Shown piece after piece: positions 17,691 through 26,915 of a stretch of 64,000 nucleotides of DNA. The stretch comes from JBBDMX01 sp040878035 (GTDB lineage: Bacteria; Planctomycetota; Phycisphaerae; Phycisphaerales; Phycisphaeraceae). Under the pieces are notes generated by a model. That model was not told the origin of the DNA and did no database searches. It worked only from the letters and a program-made list of their open reading frames with translations. The stretch spans positions 3,053-67,052 of the forward strand of contig JBBDMX010000096.1 of assembly GCA_040878035.1 (NCBI GenBank). Reading direction: 5' to 3'. Both the position numbers and the translations under genes were made by a program. The stretch's first letter is position 1. Every line of letters begins with the position of its first letter.

Positions 17691-17903
17691 GCCCGGCGCG
17701 GATCATCCGGCGTGAACCCCAGCACAGAACCAGGACATCGTGCATCCGCAGATTGACGCAGATTCCCAACCCAGAACTCTGACGGCTATCTGCGCCCACC
17801 CACGCCATCGGCGGATCAATGCTGCTTCTGCCTTTCCCGTCGGCGGACAACCGCGTTCATCCGCGGCTGATTCTGCTTTGGCTGCGACCTCAAAACGAGT
17901 AGC
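17691..17903. repeat. dispersed ATCCGC-type intergenic repeats
   Basis: 213 bp with several short variants of ATCCGCAGATTGACGCAGAT and TTCATCCGCGGCTGATTCTG. Related text occurs at 14685-14780 and 15771-15805. No gene seen. Confidence 0.65.
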
Positions 17904-18953
17904 ATGGCACGCAGTCTGCGCCGTCGTGCTGGAGCAACCATGACCCAGGCCGTGCAAGTGAACGTTGTGGTGCGTCGCGGCCAGCGGTGGCGGCGATGGG
18001 GGGCGGTGCTGGGCATCATCGTGCTGGTGATGCTGCTGGTCGGCGAGCTTTGGGCACGGTATTACCTGGGCCTGGGCGATCCGCCGCTGTCCATGGCGGA
18101 TCCGCAAATCGAGTACCTGTTCAAGCCGAACCAGGATTGCTGGAGGTTTGGCAACCATATCGTCTACAACCGCTGGTCGATGCGCAGCGAGGATTTTCCG
18201 GCCAAGAAGAGTTCGCCAGAGGAATTGCGTGTGCTGGTGATCGGCGACAGCGTGATCAATGGGGGGAATCAGACGGATCAGGCTCAACTGGCGACCGAAC
18301 TGCTGCGGCATGAGCTGGCGGCGGAACTGAAGCGGCTGGTGGTGGTGGGCAACATTTCGACGGGGAGTTGGGGGCCGGCGAATCAACTGGCGTATGTGAA
18401 AAAGCACGGACTTTTCGACGCCGATGTGGTGGTGATAGTGCTTAACAGTGGGGACGCGGCGGACGTGCCGACGTTCGAGCCGATCGTCGGTGTCAGCCCC
18501 GACTTTCCGGACCGGGCGCCGTGGCTGGCGCTCCAAGAGGGCGTGACGCGGTATCTGCCGCGCTATATGCCGCGTTTGGGCGGCAGCAAGGTTGCCCCGC
18601 GTCAACCCGCGGCGGAGCCTGACGAAGCTGATCCAGAGAAGGTGAAAGAAGCGATGGCCGCCTTGCGCGCGATGATCGCTTTGGTTCATGAAAGCGGCGC
18701 GACAGTGATCGTGGTGCAATACCCTGACCGTACGGAATTGGACGGTTCACGCTTGCCTGGGTTTGCGATTATCGCACGGGAGGTCGAAGCAGCGGGCGTG
18801 CGTCGGATCGATCTGGCGGGGGTGTTCGGCCAGGCCGTGCGGTCCGGCCGGCACCCCTATCGCGATAAGATTCATCCCAATGCCGAGGGACAGCGACTTA
18901 TCGCCGAGGCGCTTCTTGGCCCGGTGAAGCAGGAACTGGAACGGCGGCCATGA
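17904..18953 (+). CDS. membrane-anchored SGNH/GDSL-type hydrolase
   Basis: 349 residues. One N-terminal membrane helix at about residues 33-50 after a basic segment, then a periplasmic domain with block I LVIGDSVINGG (S116) and a terminal DKIHPNAEGQRL block V supplying the catalytic Asp/His. Such proteins act as glycan O-acyl esterases or acyltransferases. Position between the glycan locus genes suggests modification of the exported polysaccharide. An alternative ATG at 17940 would trim 12 residues. The next gene begins just after its stop. Confidence 0.75.
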   Translation: MARSLRRRAGATMTQAVQVNVVVRRGQRWRRWGAVLGIIVLVMLLVGELWARYYLGLGDPPLSMADPQIEYLFKPNQDCWRFGNHIVYNRWSMRSEDFPAKKSSPEELRVLVIGDSVINGGNQTDQAQLATELLRHELAAELKRLVVVGNISTGSWGPANQLAYVKKHGLFDADVVVIVLNSGDAADVPTFEPIVGVSPDFPDRAPWLALQEGVTRYLPRYMPRLGGSKVAPRQPAAEPDEADPEKVKEAMAALRAMIALVHESGATVIVVQYPDRTELDGSRLPGFAIIAREVEAAGVRRIDLAGVFGQAVRSGRHPYRDKIHPNAEGQRLIAEALLGPVKQELERRP

Positions 18954-18956
18954 TCT

Positions 18957-19052
18957 TTGTCCAAGGTCCAAAGTCCAACGTCCAATGCCCCGGCAGGGAT
19001 CGTCGGTCCCGCCGGTCCGACGCCATTGGACTTTAGGCATTGGACACCGGAC
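18957..19052. repeat. TCCAAAGTCCAA-type dispersed repeat
   Basis: Directly after the SGNH gene lies GTCCAAGGTCCAAAGTCCAA text with an inverted partner (GGCATTGGACACCGGACAC). The complementary string CTTGGACTTTGGACCTTGG occurs at 56567-56590. It lengthens the open frame of the next glycosyltransferase upstream but is not likely to be translated. Confidence 0.7.
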
Positions 19053-19055
19053 ACT

Positions 19056-20279
19056 GTGCGGGTGCGACCCGATCAGACGTTGCTGGTGATCAGCCAGGTT
19101 TATGTGCCTGACCCCGCGGCGGTGGGGCAGCAGATGCACGATGCCGCGGCGGAGATGGCGCGGCGGGGGCATCGCGTGGTCGTGCTGACCTCGGGACGAG
19201 GGTATGAGGACCCGACACGCAAGTACCCGCGACGCGAACGGCGCGATGGTGTCGAGATCGTACGGCTGCCGTTTTCCTCATTCGGCAAACGCACGATCCT
19301 GTTGCGCCTGCTGGGGCAGATGCTGTTTCTGCTGCAATGCATCATGCGCGGGCTGTTCACGCGGCGGCTGGGGGCGATCCTGGTCAGCACCTCGCCGCCG
19401 TTTGCTTCGATCGCGGCCTTGGCGATTCACGCGCTGCGGCGCACACCGATCAAGTTCTGGCTGATGGACTTGAACCCGGACCAGGCGGTGGCGCTGGGTA
19501 AGGTCAAGCACGGGTCGCTGCCGGTGCGGGCGTTTGACTGGCTTAACCGCCGATTGCTGGCGGCGGCGGACGATGTGGTCGTGCTGGATCGCTTCATGGC
19601 CCAGCGTCTGTCCGCCAAGGGCATCATGCGCAGGCGAATGACGGTGCTGCCACCCTGGGCCCACGAGGAACATCTATCGCCGGTTGCGCATGGGGACAAC
19701 CCTTTCCGCCAAGCGCAGGGTTGGCAGGGCAAGTTCGTCTTCATGTACAGCGGGAATATGAGCATCGCCTCGCCGCTGACCACCATTGTGCAGGCCGCCC
19801 TGCTCCTGCGCGATGAGCCGCGTCTGCACTTTGCCTTCATCGGCGGGGGCCTGGGCAAGCGCGAGGTCGAGCAAGTCATCGCGCAACATCGGCCGGCCAA
19901 CATCACCTGCCTGCCGTATCAGCCGTTGCACCAGCTCAAGTATTCGCTCTCAGCGGCGGATGTGCACCTGGTGACCCTGGGCGACAACATGGTGGGCATC
20001 ATTCACCCGTGCAAGATCTACGGCGCCATGGCGGTGGCGCGGCCGGTGCTGTATGTCGGCCCGCGGCCATCGCACGTCAGCGACTTGCTCGATCAGCACC
20101 GCATCGGCTGGCAGGGTGAGCATGGGCAGGTCGAGGCGCTGGTGGATCTGTTGCGGCAGATCGCTGCTACCGAGCCGGACCAATTGACTCGCATGGGGCA
20201 AGCGGGCCGGGCGGCGCTGGCAGAGGACATGGGTCAGGCGCGATTATGCGGGACGTTTGCGGAGGTGCTGGAGCGGTAG
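19056..20279 (+). CDS. GT4 family glycosyltransferase (WcaI/WbuB-like)
   Basis: 407 residues from the GTG at 19056 (GTG at 19062 also possible). The open frame reaches back to 18957, but those 33 residues are encoded by a dispersed intergenic repeat. The N-terminus TLLVISQVYVPDPAAVGQQM and the body (FWLMDLNPDQAVALG, DDVVVLDRFM, MYSGNMSIASPLTTIV, MVGIIHPCKIYGAMAVARPVL) match WcaI/WbuB-type GT4 enzymes. It ends the polysaccharide region. Confidence 0.82.
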   Translation: MRVRPDQTLLVISQVYVPDPAAVGQQMHDAAAEMARRGHRVVVLTSGRGYEDPTRKYPRRERRDGVEIVRLPFSSFGKRTILLRLLGQMLFLLQCIMRGLFTRRLGAILVSTSPPFASIAALAIHALRRTPIKFWLMDLNPDQAVALGKVKHGSLPVRAFDWLNRRLLAAADDVVVLDRFMAQRLSAKGIMRRRMTVLPPWAHEEHLSPVAHGDNPFRQAQGWQGKFVFMYSGNMSIASPLTTIVQAALLLRDEPRLHFAFIGGGLGKREVEQVIAQHRPANITCLPYQPLHQLKYSLSAADVHLVTLGDNMVGIIHPCKIYGAMAVARPVLYVGPRPSHVSDLLDQHRIGWQGEHGQVEALVDLLRQIAATEPDQLTRMGQAGRAALAEDMGQARLCGTFAEVLER

Positions 20280-20322
20280 GGCCGTCTACAGCCCCGCTGA
20301 AGTGGGGCAGCCGGCCGCGTGG

Positions 20323-20352
20323 TTGACATCGGCGCCGACCCCCGCGAAAATA
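20323..20352 (+). promoter_or_regulatory. putative promoter of tRNA-Ser
   Basis: A perfect -35 TTGACA (20323-20328) is followed 17-18 bp later by an AAAATA-like -10 at about 20347-20352, some 35 bp before the mature tRNA 5' end. Confidence 0.45.
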
Positions 20353-20386
20353 AGACCACTGGATCGACACGATCCGGCTCGCCTTG

Positions 20387-20474
20387 GGAGAGGTGTCCGA
20401 GCGGCTGAAGGAGCTGGTCTCGAAAACCAGTTTGGCCCATTGGGTCAACGTGGGTTCGAATCCCACCCTCTCCG
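20387..20474 (+). tRNA. tRNA-Ser (anticodon CGA)
   Basis: 88 nt. Acceptor stem GGAGAGG pairs with CCTCTCC (20467-20473) with G as discriminator. The anticodon stem CTGGT/ACCAG closes the loop CTCGAAA, giving anticodon CGA (codon UCG). A long variable arm and the T-arm GGTTCGAATCCC complete a class II tRNA. The 3' CCA is not encoded. The gene after it is a truncated nagA that stops directly at the tRNA end, as seen at integration or deletion sites. Confidence 0.97.
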
Positions 20475-21042
20475 TTAGCAATTCCAGTCACGGTGCCGGT
20501 CCATCAGCTCGGCCGAGCCGTTGCCCACGTGCGTGTAGAAGCTCAGTCCCGCCTGGCGTGCTTCATGGAGCACCTGGCGCAAGGCATCGGTGTGGCCGGC
20601 GCAGACGATGATGCCCAGTTCGGTCAGCCAGCGGGTGACGGCATGGCCTTGGTCGCATTCGGGTGCGGGGTGACCATGGCCACGCGCCCGGGGCCACCGG
20701 CGGCTTCGAGCAGCGGCTCGATCACCTGGCGACTGTGCGGCCTGACATACTGCGCGCTGTGCGCCCCACGGTAGCCGTCCTCCGGCGAGATGCAGGGGCC
20801 TTCGATGTGAAAGACCGGCATCAGTTTCCGGGTCACCTCAGACTGGTCGATCAACTTGCGCAGCGACGACAACCGCGCCACCATCGCCTGAAGGTCGCCG
20901 GTCACCACCGTGGGCAGGATCGCCCGCACGCCACCAGCCTGCAACCGCGTGACCACGTACTGCTTCTGCTCGTCAGTCAGCGCCGATCCCGGTTGAAGCT
21001 CACCGCCGCGTAACCATTGACCTGTATGTCGACGTAGTTCAT
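20475..21042 (-). pseudogene. nagA: nagA remnant: N-acetylglucosamine-6-phosphate deacetylase, two frameshifts and 3' truncation
   Basis: From ATG at 21042 one frame reads MNYVDIQVNGYAAVSFNRD and soon stops. A second frame carries LTDEQKQYVVTRLQAGGVRAILPTVV and HIEGPCISPEDGYRGAH, the HxEGPF-like metal-site region of NagA. A third frame carries GIIVCAGHTDA and FYTHVGNG. The product should be ~380 residues; here roughly half is present and it ends at 20475, immediately beside the tRNA. NagA deacetylates GlcNAc-6-P, matching the hexosaminidases nearby, but this copy cannot work. Confidence 0.85.
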
Positions 21043-21233
21043 GGCTCAAAGATGGCTGCCTAGGCACCGTCAGGCGCCCGCAAAAGTCCGCGAGTTGTTC
21101 CGGGTACCAATGCGCTGTATTCTTCGCAATATACGGACATTATCGGATTTTGACTCTCCCGATGGGCCGGCCAGGAATTGCGGCAATCGGTGGGCGTGTC
21201 GACTGTCCGCCGGCTTCATCAGAAGGACATGAC

Positions 21234-22721
21234 ATGACACAGGCAATTGCCAGCAAGGGGCACGTCGAGCACACCAAAGCCGCGGAATCACCGCGCGGGT
21301 TGGACGGCAGCATCACCCGGCCGATCCATATCACCTTCATGGGCGCCGGGTCGGGTTTCTGCCCCACGCTCTGCCGGGATTTGCTGATGATCGGCGGCGC
21401 TGATCGCGGCGAACTGCGCCTGGTGGATATCGACGGCGACCGACTGGCTACCATGCACCAGGTGATCGAGAATGTCATTGCGCAAACCGGCCGGTCCGAT
21501 GGCTGGACCGTGCGCAGTTCGACTGATCGCCGCTCGGTGCTCGCCGGTTCGGACTATGTGGTTTGCTGCGTCGAAGTCAGCGGCGTGGACTGCGTGAAGT
21601 GGGACAACGACATCCCACTGACCTATGGCGTTGATCAGTGCATCGGCGATACCATCGGCCCCGGGGGCCTGTTCAAGGCCTTGCGTACCGTGCCGGTGTT
21701 CCTGGACATCCTGCATGACATGAGCGACCTGTGCCCGCAGGCGATCATGCTCAACTACACCAATCCCATGAGCATCATGTGCCTGGCCGCCGGCCGCGCC
21801 ATGCCGCAGATTCCCGTGGTGGGCCTGTGCCACAGCGTGCAGGGCACCAGCCATCTGCTGGCCCAGTACGCCGGGGTCCCCTATGAAGAAATGGAGTGGG
21901 AGTGTGCCGGCATCAACCACCTGTCCTGGTTTACGACGCTCAAGCACCAGGGGCGCGATCTCTACCAGAGCGTGCTCCACAGGAAGTTCTCCGGTGAGGT
22001 GGCCCAGCTCATCGCGGAACGCCAGGGCGGCGCGGGTCAGCACGATCAGCGCGACAGCGCTGCGCCGGCGAAATTCAAGGACATGGTCCGCAAAGACATG
22101 TGCGTCCATTTCGGGGCGTTCATCACTGAATCATCGGGGCACCTCTCGGAGTACCTGCCCTACTACCGCAAGTCCGCCGAGGGCCGCAAGCTGCTGCTTC
22201 CGGAGTACGACGGCGGCTCGCGGTACTACGCCAGCAACTGGCCGCGCTGGCGCCGGGACGCCGATGCGCATCGCCTGCGGCAGGTCAGTGGCGAAGAATC
22301 GGTCAAGCTGGAACGGTCGTGGGAATACGGATCGTGGATCATCGAGGCCCGCGAGAAGAATCAGCCGTTTCGCATCCACGGCAATGTGATGAACAGCGTT
22401 CCGGGCGGTGGTGAAAGCGGCAAGCTGATCACCAACCTGCCCGGCGACGGTTGCGTGGAAGTGGCCTGCATGATCGATCGCAACGGCATCCATCCGACCC
22501 GTTACGGCGCGCTGCCGGCGCAAATGGCGCACCTTTGCGCCTCGAACATGGCCATGTTCGACCTGGCCGCCACCGCGGTCATCCAGCGCAGCAAAGAGGC
22601 GGCGATTCATGCCCTGATGCTCGACCCGTATACCGCGGCAGTCTGCACACCCGGCCAGATTCGCCAGATGGCGCTGGAGATGTTCGACGCCGAGGCCGCC
22701 TTCCTGCCCCGATACCAGTAA
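21234..22721 (+). CDS. GH4 family glycosidase (alpha-galactosidase/6-phospho-glycosidase-like)
   Basis: 495 residues from ATG at 21234 behind AGAAGGA; upstream in-frame codons were rejected. GH4 enzymes use NAD+ and a divalent metal and hydrolyse by redox elimination. Seen here: NAD-binding FMGAGSGF near residue 35, LNYTNPMS, the metal/catalytic GLCHSVQG and GINHLSWFT. Longer than E. coli MelA (451). It faces the minus-strand GH20 gene with only 6 bp between stops. The substrate (galactoside or amino sugar) is not decided by sequence; context favours the same glycan as the hexosaminidases. Confidence 0.88.
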   Translation: MTQAIASKGHVEHTKAAESPRGLDGSITRPIHITFMGAGSGFCPTLCRDLLMIGGADRGELRLVDIDGDRLATMHQVIENVIAQTGRSDGWTVRSSTDRRSVLAGSDYVVCCVEVSGVDCVKWDNDIPLTYGVDQCIGDTIGPGGLFKALRTVPVFLDILHDMSDLCPQAIMLNYTNPMSIMCLAAGRAMPQIPVVGLCHSVQGTSHLLAQYAGVPYEEMEWECAGINHLSWFTTLKHQGRDLYQSVLHRKFSGEVAQLIAERQGGAGQHDQRDSAAPAKFKDMVRKDMCVHFGAFITESSGHLSEYLPYYRKSAEGRKLLLPEYDGGSRYYASNWPRWRRDADAHRLRQVSGEESVKLERSWEYGSWIIEAREKNQPFRIHGNVMNSVPGGGESGKLITNLPGDGCVEVACMIDRNGIHPTRYGALPAQMAHLCASNMAMFDLAATAVIQRSKEAAIHALMLDPYTAAVCTPGQIRQMALEMFDAEAAFLPRYQ

Positions 22722-22727
22722 CCGGCC

Positions 22728-24482
22728 CTACGTCGCGGCTTGCCCGCCATACGCCAGGGCCAATTGATGCAGCGGCCGCACGCTGTCGATCCATCCGCCT
22801 TCGCGGTTGCGCGCCAGCCACACGGCGCGGTGCGCTTCCAGGACGCTGCCCAGATGCTCGGCCAGCGTCTTGCGTGTTGCAGCCGGCAGCGCCTCGGCCG
22901 TCACGCCGTCGTGCCTCAGCCGTGCCAAGCTAAGCTGACACGCATGCTCGAGCATGAGCGCGGCATAGCGCAGTTCATCGATGATCAGCGCCGACTCGTC
23001 GATTCGCATTCGCGCATCGGCCAGCGGCGCTACCGCCTGTTTGATCCACGCCCGACCTTCTTCCAAGGTCCCACTGGTCAGTCCATGCGGCAGCGGCTCG
23101 TCGTAACCGACCAGCGGATGGTCGTGCCTGATCTGGTTGAGTAACGGTAACTTCGTTTTCCGGCAGGCCAGGCCCAGGTTGTGGATGACGCGCGCCGTGA
23201 CCCCCGCCTGGTCTGCGAAACAGTGCAGATCCATCGCGGCACAGAGGTCCAGCGCGCGGTTGGCCGTCGGGGCCCAACTCATCGCCGCTCCCCATGCCAT
23301 CGGCAAATAGGCCGGGGCAAGCGGCTGCCAGTGGCCGTTGTCACCCCACTCGGTGTTCAGCAGGCCGATCGCGCCGTGCTTGAGGCCCGCCGTCGCCGCG
23401 CTGGTGATGTTCACCAGGGCATTGTCGATCTGGCCAGCGATGGCATTGCCCATCGACGTGCCGGGGCAGACGTAGAACGGCACCCCCGCCGCCTCGAACA
23501 TCGCTGTCTTTTCATCGAAAGGATAATCGGCGCAGTAACCCCAGACCAGCGCCACCACATCCTTGGGCAATTGCCGAATCAGTTGCGGGTGCTTGAGGAC
23601 AATGTCGCCCCAGAACATCATCGTGCGGTTACGCTGCTTGACCAGTTCATAAATCTTCAGCAGGAAGTCGAGGTAAACCTGCCCGGCTCCACGCTGCTCG
23701 CACGCATGTTTGCTCCGTCCTTCGCCCACGTCCCACGTCTCATCGCAACCGACGCTGAACATCCGACTGGAGAAGCACGGCAGAAGCTGATCGTACAGCC
23801 CCGCCAGGAAGTTCAGACAAGCCGGGTCAGTCGGGCACAGGCTCATCGGCTCGTCCCAGATCGTGCCCCACGGATCACGCCAGGGCCTGGACGTCTCGGC
23901 CAGATGTCGGTACTCCGGTAATTTCAACCAGCGTCCCATGTGGCCAAACGAGTTCTGGTTCGGCACCAGTTCCACGAACCGCTGCCGGCAGTAATCATCC
24001 AGGTGGCGCATCTCCGCCGGGGTGATCGGGCTGGCGTCGCGCCACGCCGCCTCATGACCCGCAAAGGCGAACGTGTGCTCGGTGTACAACTGAAGCTGGT
24101 TGATCTTCCAGTCGGCGAGCTTGTCCACCAGCCGCCTGAGCGTGGCGAGTGTCGGCACCTTGTCGCGGGAGACATCCAGCATCACCCCACGGCGGGGATA
24201 GTCCGGCCAGTCCTCGATGCGCACTCTGGGCAGCTTGGCGCCGAACTGCGCGATCAACTGCCCCAGCGTCTTTCGCCCGTAGAACAGCCCTGCCGCATCG
24301 TGCGCCACCAACGTGACATCCCCGTCGATAGTCAGGCGATAGCCCTGAGACTGTGCGACTGCGGCCGCATCGATATGCCCCACCTGCGCCAGCGCCGCTG
24401 CGGGCATGTCCACCCCGACATGCCCCTGGCAGTGCGTCATCGTCTGAGGCATGGGTAATAACAGGATCGAATCATCGATCAT
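22728..24482 (-). CDS. GH20 beta-N-acetylhexosaminidase
   Basis: 584 residues, no signal peptide, so probably cytoplasmic. N-terminal GH20b-like domain (1-90), then the TIM barrel: RGVMLDVSRDKVPT, WKINQLQLYTEHTF, the catalytic Asp-Glu pair D247-E248 in SVGCDETWDVGEG, and late W residues (LLNTEWGDNGHW). It removes terminal GlcNAc/GalNAc by substrate-assisted catalysis. Last gene of the long minus-strand catabolic run; 17 bp after the sulfatase gene. Confidence 0.9.
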   Translation of the reverse strand: MIDDSILLLPMPQTMTHCQGHVGVDMPAAALAQVGHIDAAAVAQSQGYRLTIDGDVTLVAHDAAGLFYGRKTLGQLIAQFGAKLPRVRIEDWPDYPRRGVMLDVSRDKVPTLATLRRLVDKLADWKINQLQLYTEHTFAFAGHEAAWRDASPITPAEMRHLDDYCRQRFVELVPNQNSFGHMGRWLKLPEYRHLAETSRPWRDPWGTIWDEPMSLCPTDPACLNFLAGLYDQLLPCFSSRMFSVGCDETWDVGEGRSKHACEQRGAGQVYLDFLLKIYELVKQRNRTMMFWGDIVLKHPQLIRQLPKDVVALVWGYCADYPFDEKTAMFEAAGVPFYVCPGTSMGNAIAGQIDNALVNITSAATAGLKHGAIGLLNTEWGDNGHWQPLAPAYLPMAWGAAMSWAPTANRALDLCAAMDLHCFADQAGVTARVIHNLGLACRKTKLPLLNQIRHDHPLVGYDEPLPHGLTSGTLEEGRAWIKQAVAPLADARMRIDESALIIDELRYAALMLEHACQLSLARLRHDGVTAEALPAATRKTLAEHLGSVLEAHRAVWLARNREGGWIDSVRPLHQLALAYGGQAAT

Positions 24483-24499
24483 GCGTGATCTCCCCTCTC

Positions 24500-25963
24500 C
24501 TATGGGCGTGCCGGTCGTGGCGGCGGCGCGCCCGTGCCGGCCGTGGTAAGAACGCTCTTCGCCGGCCGGCCGGGAATCAGCCGCTGGCCGTCGCTGTAGC
24601 CTTCCTCGCGGTCGATCAGTTCGCGCACCAGATGCCCGCGCAGGCGCTCCAGGTGTTCAGCCTGCGACGCATGCTCGACCATGTCGTGCAGTTCCTGCGG
24701 ATCCTCCCGCGTGTCAAAGAGTTGCTCGACTCCCAGTTGGCTGTACCAGATGTACTTGTACCGGCCGTCCACGATGTAATGGTTGGACAACGCGCCACCG
24801 GAGTGTTCGCCGTGCAGGTACGGACGCAGGTCACGCTTCTGGCCTCGGACCAAGGGCAGCAGGCTGGCCCCTTCCACGCATGCGGGAATGGGCAAGCCGG
24901 CGGCATCCAGAAGCGTGGGCATCAGGTCGCGCAGTTCGACGACGGCATCGCAGGTGCGCGCCGCATCCTCCCGCCACACCGGAGGCAAGCGAAGAATCAG
25001 TGGAATGCGAGCGCTGCCCGCATATGGCAAGGTCTTACGGAACAGGTGATGGTCGCCCAGCAACTCGCCATGATCCGAGACGAACATGATCAGCGTGTCG
25101 TGGTCCAGTCCCTGCCGCATGAGGTGCTCGATGAAGCGGCTGACCTGGTGGTCGATCTGGGTGATCAGACCGTAGTAGCCAGCTTGGGCGCGATGCTGGG
25201 CGCGCGGGTCGAGGATGCCGCAGATGGTGTCGTGGGTCCATCGTTGCGCTTGGGGGTCCAGCGGCAACTTATGAAGCCAGTCGCCCACCGGCGGGGCGGG
25301 CAGGTCCTGTCGCAGGTATTGATCAAAGAAGCACTGCGGCGGCACCAAGGGCGGGTGCGGGGCGACGAACGACAGATTCAAGAAGAACGGGCGATCATCC
25401 CGGCCGGACTGGAGAAACTCTGCGGCTTTCGTGGTGATCCAGTAACTGGGGTGGGCGGTCTCCTCCAGGTGCCAGGGGCGTGCCACCCATGAATTGGCGG
25501 TGATGCCGTGGCCCAGCAGGCCGTCGGCGTCGGGGCCGTATGTGTCGCGCACCCAGCTTTCGTAGTCGCTCTGATAGTCGGCGCCGTAGTAGTGGACCAC
25601 GCCGTCGTGGAGCACGGACTTTTCAAAGCCGATCGGATTGCGCTGCGGGTGGACGTGCAGCTTGCCGATGTTGACCGTCTGGTATCCGCCGCGCGACAGT
25701 TCCCCCGCCAGCGTGACGGGATAGTTGGTCTCCACGCCGTCCTGGTAGCCCACGCGTCCGTGCGTCCGCTGCGACAGCCCCGTCATCAGCGCCACGCGGG
25801 AAGCGATGCAACTGGCCACCGCGGTGTGAGCCTGCGTGAATCGTGTCCCACCGTGCGCCAGGGCGTCCAAGTGCGGCGTCTCGACGGCCGGATGCCCCGC
25901 GATCGACAGGCAGTCGTAACGCATCTGATCAACGCAGATCAGGACGATATTGGGCTTGCGCAT
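24500..25963 (-). CDS. type I sulfatase (formylglycine-dependent)
   Basis: 487 residues from the ATG at 25963, which has AGGAAAG 7 bases upstream; an ATG six codons earlier is less likely. PNIVLICVDQMRYD holds the metal-binding Asp, C52-I-A-S-R is the C-x-(P/A)-x-R motif converted to formylglycine, and FVSDHGELLGDHHLFRK carries metal ligands. No export signal visible, so it may act inside the cell on sulfated mono- or oligosaccharides alongside the GH20. An anaerobic or FGE-type maturase must be encoded elsewhere. Confidence 0.9.
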   Translation of the reverse strand: MRKPNIVLICVDQMRYDCLSIAGHPAVETPHLDALAHGGTRFTQAHTAVASCIASRVALMTGLSQRTHGRVGYQDGVETNYPVTLAGELSRGGYQTVNIGKLHVHPQRNPIGFEKSVLHDGVVHYYGADYQSDYESWVRDTYGPDADGLLGHGITANSWVARPWHLEETAHPSYWITTKAAEFLQSGRDDRPFFLNLSFVAPHPPLVPPQCFFDQYLRQDLPAPPVGDWLHKLPLDPQAQRWTHDTICGILDPRAQHRAQAGYYGLITQIDHQVSRFIEHLMRQGLDHDTLIMFVSDHGELLGDHHLFRKTLPYAGSARIPLILRLPPVWREDAARTCDAVVELRDLMPTLLDAAGLPIPACVEGASLLPLVRGQKRDLRPYLHGEHSGGALSNHYIVDGRYKYIWYSQLGVEQLFDTREDPQELHDMVEHASQAEHLERLRGHLVRELIDREEGYSDGQRLIPGRPAKSVLTTAGTGAPPPRPARP

Positions 25964-26016
25964 GGCGTCTTTCCTGATCAAGTGCAGGCCGCACTCCTGG
26001 GGTCGTTAGGGGACCG

Positions 26017-26895
26017 CTACACCTCGACGCTGCACAGTGGGCCGGCGCTGGCGAGCATATTCAGCCAGCCGTCGCGGGTGGCCTGGGTCATCGGTTGCCA
26101 GCGCGTGAGCAGGATGCCCTTGGCGCCAACCGGCTTCATCATGCGGCGGGCTTCCATCATCATGCCGGGGATGTTCGGGCTGGGCGCGACCCACAATTCA
26201 AAGCCCTTCCTGGCCACGCGACCGATGACCTTGGGCTTAGTCTGGGCGTAGTCCCAGACGACCTGCACGACGCTCTTGGGCAGCTTCTTTTCCGCGAGCA
26301 TCGACTTTTCCGCGTGAATCATGCCGCAGGGCCAGAGGTTGGCCGAGTCATTCCAGATCACCGTGCGGAGCTGGCGCTTGGCCAGACCCTTGTGTAAGGT
26401 CAGGATCGCCTGGACATACTGGTCGTAGGAACGGTCGTGGTCTTCGTCCATGCCGATATGGAAGAAACGCGGAGGCTTGACATTGGCGATGATCTCATCG
26501 ATCACCTCGAAGCCCATCCGCCAGTAGTCGGGCGAGTCGAAAAGCTGGTGGTGTGGACGGAACCATTCGTTGTGATGGTGAAAGCCGCTTTGCGAGAAAT
26601 TGAGTTTGGGGACGACCTCGATGCCATGTTTGGCCGCTCGTCTGACCAGGGCGCGCACGGTGCTCATGGGCGCCGAGTAAGGCCGGGCAAGCTCGGGATG
26701 CCTGCGGTACTTCACCCCATCGCTGAACGCGATGACCAGCATGTTCAGCCGCACCTGGGCCATGGCGTCGATGACTTCCAGGCCCACGCGCAGGTCGAAC
26801 GGTTTCTCGTTCTTCTTGTTGGCGAACCATACCGGGTCATAATGACTCATATGGATCAGCAGCCCGCGGATCGGCGGCACACTCGTCGTATTCAT
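26017..26895 (-). CDS. GH20-like TIM-barrel hydrolase
   Basis: 292 residues from ATG at 26895, which has AAGGAAG upstream; an ATG at 26919 overlapping the previous stop (ATGA) is an alternative. The protein is a bare barrel: IRGLLIHMSHYDPVW, MLVIAFSDGVKYRRHPELARPYS, VVPKLNFSQSG, and an Asp-Glu pair D150-E151 in HIGMDEDHDRS that matches the GH20 catalytic pair. It lacks the N-terminal GH20b domain, so it is an unusual short member of the hexosaminidase superfamily. Confidence 0.7.
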   Translation of the reverse strand: MNTTSVPPIRGLLIHMSHYDPVWFANKKNEKPFDLRVGLEVIDAMAQVRLNMLVIAFSDGVKYRRHPELARPYSAPMSTVRALVRRAAKHGIEVVPKLNFSQSGFHHHNEWFRPHHQLFDSPDYWRMGFEVIDEIIANVKPPRFFHIGMDEDHDRSYDQYVQAILTLHKGLAKRQLRTVIWNDSANLWPCGMIHAEKSMLAEKKLPKSVVQVVWDYAQTKPKVIGRVARKGFELWVAPSPNIPGMMMEARRMMKPVGAKGILLTRWQPMTQATRDGWLNMLASAGPLCSVEV

Positions 26896-26915
26896 GGGTC
26901 TTCCTTGTGGGGTGT

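Noticed and set aside
18957..19055. N-terminal 33 residues of the WcaI-like glycosyltransferase
   Set aside because: They are encoded by a TCCAAAGTCCAA-type dispersed repeat also found at 56567; the family N-terminus starts at TLLVISQVYVPDP.
24500..25963. Sulfatase with a broken catalytic motif (C-I-A-S-R instead of C-x-P-x-R)
   Set aside because: Ala at the third position is accepted in the C-x-(P/A)-x-R consensus, so the enzyme is probably active.
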